NCBI GenBank assembly: GCA_002393725.1
Contig: DGTJ01000091.1
Span: 1 to 6,164 of the forward strand
Source of the DNA: Prevotella sp. UBA4339
Lineage (GTDB): Bacteria > Bacteroidota > Bacteroidia > Bacteroidales > Bacteroidaceae
Length of the DNA: 6,164 nt
Direction: 5' to 3'
The notes under the pieces are model-generated. The model saw nothing but the letters and a program-made list of their open reading frames with translations, searched no databases and was not told the DNA's origin. Position 1 is the stretch's first letter. Each line of letters starts with the position of its first letter. Of this stretch, positions 1-6,143 are shown piece by piece. The position numbers and the translations under genes were made by a program.

Positions 1-1255
1 CGGCCATCAGTTTGTCGTAGCTCTCCTCGCGAACGCTGCCGCCAATGATCTCGCCTATCTGCGGGAACAGCACGTCGGTGCCTTGCATCGTGGGGCCAGG
101 GGCCACGGCTCCCTTGTAGCCCACCGAACCACCGTCGGCAGTGTCGGTGTTCTGCTTCATGTAGAACGACTTGAAGGCACGCGGATAGTCGGTCATGATG
201 ACGGGCTTCTTGAAGTGTTCCTCCACCAGGTAGCGCTCATGCTCAGAGGCGAGGTCATCGCCCCAGTTGCAGGGGAACTCAAACTTCTTGCCGTTCTTGA
301 TAGCCTCCTGGAGGATATTGATACCCTCAGTATAGGGCAGGCGGACGAAGCTGTCCTTGAGCACACCCTCCAGACGAGCGATAAGAGTCTTGTCGATCAT
401 CTGGTTCAGGAATGCGAGGTCGTCCTTACAGTTGTCAAGAGCCCAGCGCACGCAGTACTTGATGAAATCCTCCTCGAGGTCCATCAGTTCCTCCTGGTCG
501 ATGAAAGCGACCTCTGGCTCCACCATCCAGAACTCTGCCAGATGGCGAGGGGTGTTGCTGTTCTCCGCACGGAAGGTAGGTCCGAAGGTATAGATAGCAC
601 CGAGAGCAGTAGCGCCCAGCTCACCCTCGAGCTGTCCGGATACTGTCAGTGATGTCTGCTCTCCGAAGAAGTCGTCATCGTAAATAATCTTACCTTCCTC
701 ATCCTTCTTAAGATCATAAAGATTCTTCGTCGTCACCTGGAACATGTTTCCTGCTCCCTCACAGTCGGAAGCTGTGATTAGCGGAGTATGGAAATAGAAG
801 AATCCATGCTCATGGAAGTAGGTGTGGATTGCCATTGCCATATTATGGCGTATGCGCATCACTGCCCCGAATGTGTTGGTACGCAGTCGCATGTGGGCAT
901 TCTTACGCATCACCTCGAAGCTCTGTCCTTTCTTCTGCATTGGATACTCATTGTCGCAGAGGCCATACACCTCGAGTGCCGTGGCCTGTACCTCACTGCT
1001 CTGACCTGAGCCCTGGCTCTCAACGAGAGTACCAACGGCACAGATACAAGCACCTGTAGTAATCTGTTTAAGCAGTTCGTCATCAAATTTCGTAGGATCG
1101 ACAACGATCTGCACATTCTTGATGGTAGAGCCATCATTGAGGGCAATGAAGTCTACTGACTTGCTGCTGCGATGGGTACGCACCCAGCCCTTCACGCAGA
1201 CCTCCTTGCCATATTCTGTGCTCTGAAGCACATCGATAATCTTTGTTCGTTTCAT
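1..1255 (-). CDS. asnS: Asparaginyl-tRNA synthetase (3' end cut off by the window)
   Basis: Cytoplasmic class IIb aminoacyl-tRNA synthetase that joins asparagine to tRNA-Asn using ATP. The frame is open from the ATG at 1255 to the window edge, giving 418 codons without a stop. Residues about 1-110 form the OB-fold anticodon-binding domain, with the KGWVRTHRSSKSVDF segment near residue 22. Class II motif 1 lies near residues 136-165, TVSGQL near 203, and motif 2 starts with FGPTFRAE at 224-231, where R229 and E231 are the expected ATP and substrate contacts. GEIIGGS follows near residue 400. Motif 3 and roughly the last 60 residues lie outside the window, judged against E. coli AsnRS. Residues 370-393 form a loop about 15 residues longer than in E. 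coli (see findings). The start is 20 nt after the rluB stop, and no promoter is seen in the gap, so co-transcription with rluB is likely. AspRS is unlikely because the TVSGQL and GEIIGGS segments are of the AsnRS type. Confidence 0.97.
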   Translation of the reverse strand, partial: MKRTKIIDVLQSTEYGKEVCVKGWVRTHRSSKSVDFIALNDGSTIKNVQIVVDPTKFDDELLKQITTGACICAVGTLVESQGSGQSSEVQATALEVYGLCDNEYPMQKKGQSFEVMRKNAHMRLRTNTFGAVMRIRHNMAMAIHTYFHEHGFFYFHTPLITASDCEGAGNMFQVTTKNLYDLKKDEEGKIIYDDDFFGEQTSLTVSGQLEGELGATALGAIYTFGPTFRAENSNTPRHLAEFWMVEPEVAFIDQEELMDLEEDFIKYCVRWALDNCKDDLAFLNQMIDKTLIARLEGVLKDSFVRLPYTEGINILQEAIKNGKKFEFPCNWGDDLASEHERYLVEEHFKKPVIMTDYPRAFKSFYMKQNTDTADGGSVGYKGAVAPGPTMQGTDVLFPQIGEIIGGSVREESYDKLMA

Positions 1256-1275
1256 TTATCTAATTCCCTAGAATA

Positions 1276-2619
1276 TTACTCATACGCTCCCATTCTCAGT
1301 CGGTCAACCTCCTCCTCGGTGAGGTATCGCCAGTCGCCGCGCTTCAGGTTCTTCTTCGTCAGTCCGGCAAACTGCACGCGGTCGAGCTTCTGCACACGAT
1401 AGCCGAGACTCTCGAAGATACGACGCACGATACGGTTCTTTCCAGAGTGAATCTCTATGCCAACCTGCTTCTTGTCGGTAGGATGAGCATACTGTATATC
1501 GTCAGCCTTTATCTCTCCGTCCTCAAGCTGGATACCCTCTGCTATCTGCTGCATGTCATGAGCTGTGCAAGCCTTGTCGAGGAACACATGGTAGATCTTC
1601 TTCTTGAGGTACTTCGGGTGAGTAAGCTTGGAAGCCATATCACCATCGTTGGTGAGCAGGAGCACACCTGTGGTATTACGGTCAAGTCGGCCTACAGGAT
1701 AGATGCGCTCAGAACAAGCGTTCTTCACGAGATCCATCACAGTCTTACGCTGCTGAGGATCATCTGAAGTGGTGACATAGTCCTTCGGCTTATTGAGCAG
1801 CACATATACCTTCTTCTCGATGCTGACAGGCTGGTCGTGGAAACGCACCTCGTCAGTGCGAAGAATCTTTGTGCCAAGCTCTGTAACAATCTGGCCGTTT
1901 ACGGTCACCACACCTGCCTGTATGAACTCATCAGCCTCACGGCGGCTGCATACACCGGCATTGGCGAGGAACTTATTCAGACGCAGCGGCTCGTTGGGAT
2001 CGTAGTTGATTTCCTTGTACTCGATACGCTTCTTCATGCTGTACTTGGCATTGGGATCGTATCCAGGCGTGTGCTGACGCTGCTTCTTATATGGAGCAGG
2101 AGCGCCATAAGGGGCACGGCCCTGCTTGCTGTACTTATTATACCCTGGGGCACCATAGCCACCCTGGCGAGACTGACCATATCCGCCGCGCGGCTTCTGG
2201 CCATACTCATTATCGCGGGGCTGACGCGACTGATAGCCGCGAGACTCCTGACCATAGGCACCCTGACGCGGAGCACCTCCATAAGAAGGACGCTGCTGAC
2301 CATAGCTGCTGCGCGGCCTCTGGCCATACTCATTGTCACGAGGCTGGCGTGGCTGATAGCCGCGAGACTCCTGACCGTAGTCATTCCTGCGTGGACGGTA
2401 AGCGGGGCGCTGAGGTGTGCTACTCTGCAGACCTGCACCAAATCCTTCCGGACGGAAACCGCCCTCATCATCATTTTTAAAACTAGGACGCTCATAGGCT
2501 GGACGCTGTCCTGTGTGAATACGCGGGCGTGGTGAACGACCCGGACGGAATTCACGCTGTTCTTTCTGGAAACCCTCCTGTGGTGTTTCCTCTTTCTTCT
2601 TCTCGTTCTCGAAATCCAT
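1276..2619 (-). CDS. rluB: RsuA/RluB-family rRNA pseudouridine synthase with long disordered N-terminus
   Basis: Enzyme expected to isomerise one uridine in ribosomal RNA to pseudouridine. At 447 aa it is much longer than E. coli RluB (about 290 aa) because of an N-terminal extension of about 205 residues that is rich in Arg, Gly, Tyr, Gln and Pro and holds a duplicated 41-residue unit (81-121 and 122-162). An S4 RNA-binding domain follows (about 211-258, PLRLNKFLANAGVCSRREAD). The catalytic domain starts near 270 with VYVLLNKPKDYVTT. Its active-site motif is GRLDRNTTG (310-318), with D313 the catalytic Asp, and the C-terminal GKNRIVRRIFESLGY (393-407) is also typical. The ATG at 2619 has an A-rich leader (ACACAAAAAA), normal for Bacteroidetes. 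The 85-nt gap after purB has neither a terminator nor a TAnnTTTG box. The family is certain, but the exact target (23S U2605 as in RluB, or 16S U516 as in RsuA) cannot be fixed from the sequence, so the symbol is provisional. Confidence 0.93.
   Translation of the reverse strand: MDFENEKKKEETPQEGFQKEQREFRPGRSPRPRIHTGQRPAYERPSFKNDDEGGFRPEGFGAGLQSSTPQRPAYRPRRNDYGQESRGYQPRQPRDNEYGQRPRSSYGQQRPSYGGAPRQGAYGQESRGYQSRQPRDNEYGQKPRGGYGQSRQGGYGAPGYNKYSKQGRAPYGAPAPYKKQRQHTPGYDPNAKYSMKKRIEYKEINYDPNEPLRLNKFLANAGVCSRREADEFIQAGVVTVNGQIVTELGTKILRTDEVRFHDQPVSIEKKVYVLLNKPKDYVTTSDDPQQRKTVMDLVKNACSERIYPVGRLDRNTTGVLLLTNDGDMASKLTHPKYLKKKIYHVFLDKACTAHDMQQIAEGIQLEDGEIKADDIQYAHPTDKKQVGIEIHSGKNRIVRRIFESLGYRVQKLDRVQFAGLTKKNLKRGDWRYLTEEEVDRLRMGAYE
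2198..2380 (-). repeat. Direct repeat inside rluB encoding the 41-residue low-complexity unit
   Basis: Two 60-nt copies at 2198-2257 and 2321-2380 differ at only about 7 positions and are spaced 123 nt apart, exactly 41 codons, so the frame is kept. Each encodes YGQESRGYQ(P/S)RQPRDNEYGQ. The 63 nt between the copies carry related but more diverged YGQ, RPSYGG and PRQG motifs. Most differences between the copies are silent (the P/S change is an exception), which suggests an old duplication kept under protein-level selection. It is a coding repeat, not a CRISPR or mobile element. Confidence 0.9.
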
Positions 2620-2704
2620 TTTTTTGTGTTTTTTTACTTCCTAATTTCCTTATACCTTATTATAATATAGAATAGTCTGATTCATTGCAGGCACTCTCTC
2701 CTTC

Positions 2705-4063
2705 CTACATTCCTGTGTAGTTCGACGGAGTAATTGCCCTAAGCTCTTCCTTCACATCCTCACTCACATCGAGAGTCTCAATGAAGTTAGCGATGGTCTC
2801 GGCGTTTATGCCCTCGTTGGTACGGGTGAGAGCCTTCAGTGTCTCGTAGGGATTGGGATATGCCTCACGGCGCAGGATGGTCTGTATGGCCTCTGCAACC
2901 ACTGCCCAGGTATTGTCGAGATCCTGCTGAAGCTTCTCCTCATTAAGGATGAGCTTGCGCAGTCCCTTCAGTGTGCTCTGGAAGGCGATGACAGCATGGC
3001 CCATAGGCACTCCGACATTACGCAGCACGGTAGAGTCGGTAAGGTCGCGCTGCAGACGGCTCACAGGCAATTTCGCTGCCAGGAACTGCAGGATGGCATT
3101 TGCGATGCCGAGGTTTCCCTCAGAGTTCTCGTAGTCGATGGGGTTCACCTTATGAGGCATGGCACTGCTGCCCACCTCGCCCTTCTTGATCTTCTGCTTG
3201 AAGTATTCCATAGAGATATACATCCAGAAGTCACGGTCGAGGTCGATGACGATGGTGTTGATACGACGCATGGCATCGAAGATGGCGCCAAGCCAGTCGT
3301 AGTTGGAAATCTGGGTGGTGTACTGTTCGCGCTCAAGCCCGAGCTTCTCACTTACGAAGTTGTTTCCGAACTCACGCCAGTCGTACTGAGGATATGCCAC
3401 ATGATGGGCATTGAAGTTACCTGTAGCACCACCGAACTTAGCCGTGACGGGTATCTCCTTCAGTCCGCGAAGCTGTTCCTCAAGACGGTACACATACACC
3501 ATAATCTCCTTGCCCAGACGGGTTGGAGAAGCCGGCTGTCCATGTGTCTTCGCAAGCATGGGGATGTTCTTCCACTGCTCGGCATAGTCGTTGAGCTGCT
3601 CAATGAGTTCCTCGAGCAGTGGATAGTACACATCCTCCAGTGCCTCCTTGATCGAGAGGGGCACAGAGGTATTGTTGATATCCTGTGAAGTGAGGCCGAA
3701 ATGGATAAACTCCTTGAAGGATGTTACAAATTGTCCTTCTCCCATTGTGGCATCAAGTTTCTCCTTGATGAAGTACTCCACAGCCTTGACATCATGGTTG
3801 GTTACTGCCTCGATGTCCTTCACTCTCTGGGCATCGGCAAGCGTAAACTCACGGTAAATTTTCCTCAGGTCATCAAACAGGCTATGGTTGAAATCCTTGA
3901 GTTGGGGCAAAGGCAGCTCACAAAGAGCAATGAAATATTCTATCTCTACGCGCACCCTGTATCTTATCAGTGCATACTCCGAGAAATAGTCTGCCAAGGG
4001 TTCTGTCTTACCCCTATAGCGGCCATCTATAGGCGAGATGGCTGTCAATAAACTTAAATCCAT
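2705..4063 (-). CDS. purB: Adenylosuccinate lyase
   Basis: Cytoplasmic fumarase/aspartase-superfamily enzyme that acts twice in purine synthesis: SAICAR to AICAR plus fumarate, and adenylosuccinate to AMP plus fumarate. The 452 aa match the E. coli-type PurB (456 aa) from end to end. Visible motifs are SPIDGRYRGKTEPL (10-23), TNHDVKAVEYF (88-98), SQDINNTS (126-133), KTHGQPASPTRLGKE with H174 as the probable catalytic His (172-186), and the fumarate-lyase signature GSSAMPHKVNPIDYENSEGN (298-317) on the mobile loop that carries the catalytic Ser. RDLTDSTVLRN (339-349) is also conserved. The ATG at 4063 follows an A-rich leader (TTAAAAGAAA) and lies about 60 nt after a Bacteroidetes promoter. 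No terminator follows the TAG stop, so transcription probably continues into rluB. Nothing is broken or missing. Confidence 0.98.
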   Translation of the reverse strand: MDLSLLTAISPIDGRYRGKTEPLADYFSEYALIRYRVRVEIEYFIALCELPLPQLKDFNHSLFDDLRKIYREFTLADAQRVKDIEAVTNHDVKAVEYFIKEKLDATMGEGQFVTSFKEFIHFGLTSQDINNTSVPLSIKEALEDVYYPLLEELIEQLNDYAEQWKNIPMLAKTHGQPASPTRLGKEIMVYVYRLEEQLRGLKEIPVTAKFGGATGNFNAHHVAYPQYDWREFGNNFVSEKLGLEREQYTTQISNYDWLGAIFDAMRRINTIVIDLDRDFWMYISMEYFKQKIKKGEVGSSAMPHKVNPIDYENSEGNLGIANAILQFLAAKLPVSRLQRDLTDSTVLRNVGVPMGHAVIAFQSTLKGLRKLILNEEKLQQDLDNTWAVVAEAIQTILRREAYPNPYETLKALTRTNEGINAETIANFIETLDVSEDVKEELRAITPSNYTGM

Positions 4064-4122
4064 TTTCTTTTAACTATCGATAATTAACTTTTTTACTTTC
4101 GGCAATTTCTCAATTGTGGGTG

Positions 4123-4154
4123 CAAAGGTACGTGTTTTTTGCCAATTCTCCAAA
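4123..4154 (-). promoter_or_regulatory. Bacteroidetes-type promoter for purB
   Basis: On the minus strand, TTTG (4154-4151) is followed after 20 nt by TACCTTTG (4130-4123). This fits the Bacteroidetes housekeeping consensus of a -33 TTTG element and a -7 TAnnTTTG element with a 19-21 nt spacer. The spacer has an A6 run just before the -7 box. Transcription would start near 4116-4120, leaving a leader of about 55 nt before the purB ATG at 4063. The -33 element sits only about 10 nt past the U-tract of the upstream terminator. Confidence 0.8.
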
Positions 4155-4163
4155 TTTTTCTGC

Positions 4164-4210
4164 AAAAATACTCCTACGCCTAAGAAAAAATACTGGTAGG
4201 CGTAGGAGTA
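4164..4210 (-). terminator. Rho-independent terminator closing the paaK-ACT unit
   Basis: A perfect 14-bp inverted repeat, TACTCCTACGCCTA (4210-4197) and TAGGCGTAGGAGTA (4182-4169), encloses a 14-nt loop and is followed on the minus strand by a run of five T (4168-4164). It begins 24 nt after the TGA of the ACT gene. Polarity is clear: on the plus strand the hairpin is followed by AGTTTTCG rather than a clean T run, so it serves minus-strand transcripts. Confidence 0.9.
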
Positions 4211-4234
4211 AGTTTTCGTTCGTGTTCTAATTAA

Positions 4235-4660
4235 TCAAAGCTGGTAGAGATCGTTTGCCTCCATCAGCTCCACCTTTTTCTCCTCGAGCACCCTCTCGCA
4301 CTCATCGAGATCGGTGGGACGGATGATGACATGAGCCACATCGCCGTTTGCGAAAGAATACATATACTCGATAAATATTCCCTTCTCAGACAGGTGCTTG
4401 AGCACTACAGCCAGTGACCCGCTGACGTTGGGACATACAAAACCGATGACATCGGTGATCTTTACCGCGAAATGATGCTCCTTAAGTACCTTGTAGGCCT
4501 TCTCAGGATCTGACACAATACAACGGAGAATACCGAAATCACTGTTGTCGGCAATACTCATGGCTGACAGGTTTACTCCTGACTCGCCAAGGACATCTGT
4601 CACCTCAGTAAGTCTGCCAGACTTATTCTCGAGGAAAATGCTTAATTGTTTTGCTTTCAT
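4235..4660 (-). CDS. Tandem ACT-domain protein, putative amino acid sensor
   Basis: Small soluble protein of 141 aa made of two ACT domains and nothing else. ACT 1 covers about residues 4-68, with the ligand-loop type motif ENKSGRLTEV (11-20). ACT 2 covers about 71-140, with PNVSGSLAVVLKHL (77-90) in the same place. ACT domains bind small ligands, usually amino acids, at dimer interfaces. No enzyme or DNA-binding domain is fused here, so a regulatory or sensor role is inferred, with the ligand unknown. The frame can be extended nine codons upstream to a TTG at 4687, but the ATG at 4660 starts right where ACT homology begins (MKAKQLSIFLE), and the extension is made of short tandem repeats, so I place the start at 4660. 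It lies 44 nt after the paaK stop with no terminator between, so the two form an operon; an aromatic amino acid or aryl acid is a plausible but unproven ligand. Confidence 0.88.
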   Translation of the reverse strand: MKAKQLSIFLENKSGRLTEVTDVLGESGVNLSAMSIADNSDFGILRCIVSDPEKAYKVLKEHHFAVKITDVIGFVCPNVSGSLAVVLKHLSEKGIFIEYMYSFANGDVAHVIIRPTDLDECERVLEEKKVELMEANDLYQL

Positions 4661-4662
4661 AT

Positions 4663-4685
4663 CTTTGACTTTTAGACGTTTAGAC
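4663..4685 (-). repeat. Tandem 8-nt repeats just before the ACT gene start
   Basis: Reading on the minus strand, GTCTAAAC, GTCTAAAA and the degenerate GTCAAAG lie head to tail and end two bases before the ATG at 4660. They fill about half of the 44-nt spacer between paaK and the ACT gene. The array could be a slippage relic or could influence translation of the second gene; the sequence does not say which. Confidence 0.6.
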
Positions 4686-4704
4686 AAGAGACTATCTTGG
4701 GGGA

Positions 4705-6003
4705 TTAAAGCTGACGATTGTCGATTACCCGCTTGGCCTTGCCCTCGGAACGCTCTATACCCTTCGGCTCAACAAGACGTACCTTGAAACCAAGACCGAT
4801 GACACTGCGCAACTCGCCTTCCAACTTCTTCTGCAAGCCTACCATCGTGGACATGTCGTCGGTGAAGTATTCTTCCTTCACCTCTACCTTCAACTCTGAG
4901 GTGTCGGTATTGTTTACTCGGTCTACTATCAGGAGGAAGTGGGGCTCAAACTCCTTCTGCTTCAGGATGACATCCTCAATCTGAGAGGGGAATACATTGA
5001 CACCACGGATGATAAGCATGTCGTCACAACGCCCGAGGATACGATCCATCCTGACAAGGGTTCGTCCACATGAACACTTCTCATAGTGCAGGGCTGTAAG
5101 GTCGTGGGTTCGGTAGCGCAACAGCGGCATGCCTTCCTTTGTGAGATGGGTGAATGTTAGTTCGCCTAATGTGCCCTCAGGCAACTGCTCTCCAGTCTTT
5201 GGGTCGAGAATCTCCGGATAGAACAGGTCCTCATTGAGGTGGGTGCCGCTCTGGCACTGGCACTCATAGCCCACGCCAGGTCCGGCAATCTCCGAGAGGC
5301 CATATATATCGTATGCCTTGATGCCCAGCGACTCTTCGAGTTTCTTGCGCATCTTCTCTGTCCACGGCTCGGCTCCGAAGGCTCCTATCTTAAGCTTGAA
5401 CTCATCCCTTTTCCACTCACACTCTCCAAGAGCCTCACCCAAGAACATGGCGTAGCTGGGAGTACAGCAGAGTACGGTAGCCCCAAAATCGTGCATCAAT
5501 GTTATCTGCTTCTGAGTATTACCGGAGGAGATAGGAATTACCGATGCTCCGATATTCGTTGCCCCGTCATGGGCGCCGAGGCCTCCTGTGAAGAGACCAT
5601 AGCCGTATGCCACCTGGAAGATGTCATCCTGACCGGCTCCATAAGCAGTGAAGGCACGCGAGATAGCCTCCGACCACATAGCGAGGTCCTTACGAGTATA
5701 CAGCACAACAACAGGCTTTCCTGTAGTTCCAGAAGATGCATGGATACGTACTATCTGACTCATCGGAACCGCTGCCAGTCCGAAAGGATAGTTGTCACGA
5801 AGGTCAAGCTTATTTGTGAAAGGCAGTTTCACGATATCGTCGATGCTCTTGATATCGCCTGGCTCAAGCCCCATCTCCTGGAATTTCTTCCGATAGAAGG
5901 GGGTGTTGTAATATACATACTCAGCCATCTTACACAGACGACTACTCTGCAACTCGCGAAGCTGCTCGCGATCCATACACTCTACATGTTCATTCCAAAT
6001 CAT
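4705..6003 (-). CDS. paaK: Phenylacetate-CoA ligase (aryl-CoA ligase)
   Basis: Cytoplasmic adenylate-forming enzyme that converts phenylacetate or a related aryl acid to its CoA thioester with ATP, giving AMP and PPi. The 432 aa align along the whole length of E. coli PaaK (about 437 aa). Motifs: ATP-binding loop HASSGTTGKP (88-97), YGYGLFTGGLGAH (133-145), FGAEPWTEKMRK (209-220), YGLSE (234-238), RYRTHDLT (296-303), the domain hinge GRCDDMLIIRGVNVFPSQ (324-341), and C-terminal EGKAKRVID (420-428) with the likely A10 catalytic Lys422. Cys residues at 248, 250, 310 and 312, mostly absent from E. coli PaaK, may form a metal site. It is first in an operon with the ACT-domain gene, with its own promoter and a leader of only about 25 nt. 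None of the aerobic paa genes is nearby. In anaerobes such enzymes often work with indolepyruvate:ferredoxin oxidoreductase; that and the exact substrate are inference. Confidence 0.94.
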   Translation of the reverse strand: MIWNEHVECMDREQLRELQSSRLCKMAEYVYYNTPFYRKKFQEMGLEPGDIKSIDDIVKLPFTNKLDLRDNYPFGLAAVPMSQIVRIHASSGTTGKPVVVLYTRKDLAMWSEAISRAFTAYGAGQDDIFQVAYGYGLFTGGLGAHDGATNIGASVIPISSGNTQKQITLMHDFGATVLCCTPSYAMFLGEALGECEWKRDEFKLKIGAFGAEPWTEKMRKKLEESLGIKAYDIYGLSEIAGPGVGYECQCQSGTHLNEDLFYPEILDPKTGEQLPEGTLGELTFTHLTKEGMPLLRYRTHDLTALHYEKCSCGRTLVRMDRILGRCDDMLIIRGVNVFPSQIEDVILKQKEFEPHFLLIVDRVNNTDTSELKVEVKEEYFTDDMSTMVGLQKKLEGELRSVIGLGFKVRLVEPKGIERSEGKAKRVIDNRQL

Positions 6004-6034
6004 ATCCTCTAGTTATTTGTTTGATTGTGCGGCA

Positions 6035-6065
6035 CAAAGGTACGACTTTTTTTTGAGGTTGCAAA
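6035..6065 (-). promoter_or_regulatory. Bacteroidetes-type promoter for paaK
   Basis: On the minus strand, TTTG (6065-6062, within CTTTTGC) is followed after 19 nt by TACCTTTG (6042-6035). This matches the -33 TTTG / -7 TAnnTTTG pattern. The 10 nt CGTACCTTTG are identical to the purB promoter, and both spacers carry an A run. The predicted start near 6028 leaves about 25 nt before the paaK ATG at 6003. Confidence 0.8.
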
Positions 6066-6106
6066 AGAAAAAGGTGGATTTTTTTCATGATACGGAAACA
6101 GATAAC

Positions 6107-6135
6107 AAAAAAAGCTTCGGATAATCTCCGAAGCT
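6107..6135 (-). terminator. Rho-independent terminator after the tRNA gene
   Basis: On the minus strand, AGCTTCGGA (6135-6127), a 5-nt loop, TCCGAAGCT (6121-6113), then a T-rich run through 6107. The stem is a perfect 9 bp. It lies 8 nt past the tRNA discriminator base and separates the tRNA transcript from the paaK promoter. Confidence 0.92.
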
Positions 6136-6143
6136 CTCTCTTG

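Noticed and set aside
83..652. Plus-strand open frame of 189 codons near the left edge
   Set aside because: Antisense to asnS, whose minus-strand frame is open to the window edge and contains class II motifs 1 and 2.
2198..2380. Spaced direct repeats as a CRISPR array
   Set aside because: There are only two imperfect copies, the spacing is an exact codon multiple, and they lie inside an intact coding frame.
1837..2535. Plus-strand open frame of 232 codons opposite the rluB extension
   Set aside because: It is the antisense of the repetitive low-complexity coding region. It has biased composition (long Ile/Leu/Ala/Thr runs), no family resemblance and no promoter, while the minus-strand frame has a clear enzyme domain.
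2655..2670. TATAAT-like sequence as an E. coli-type -10 box
   Set aside because: The Bacteroidetes primary sigma factor uses TAnnTTTG, and the AT-rich gap makes a chance TATAAT likely.
2996..3688. Plus-strand open frame of 230 codons opposite purB
   Set aside because: Shadow of the highly conserved purB gene, with no recognisable domain.
4661..4687. TTG start adding nine residues to the ACT protein
   Set aside because: ACT homology starts at the ATG, TTG is a rare start codon, and the added residues come from a short tandem repeat.
5239..6012. Plus-strand open frame of 257 codons opposite paaK
   Set aside because: The minus strand carries a complete ligase with all motifs. The antisense frame has no recognisable domain, promoter or leader.
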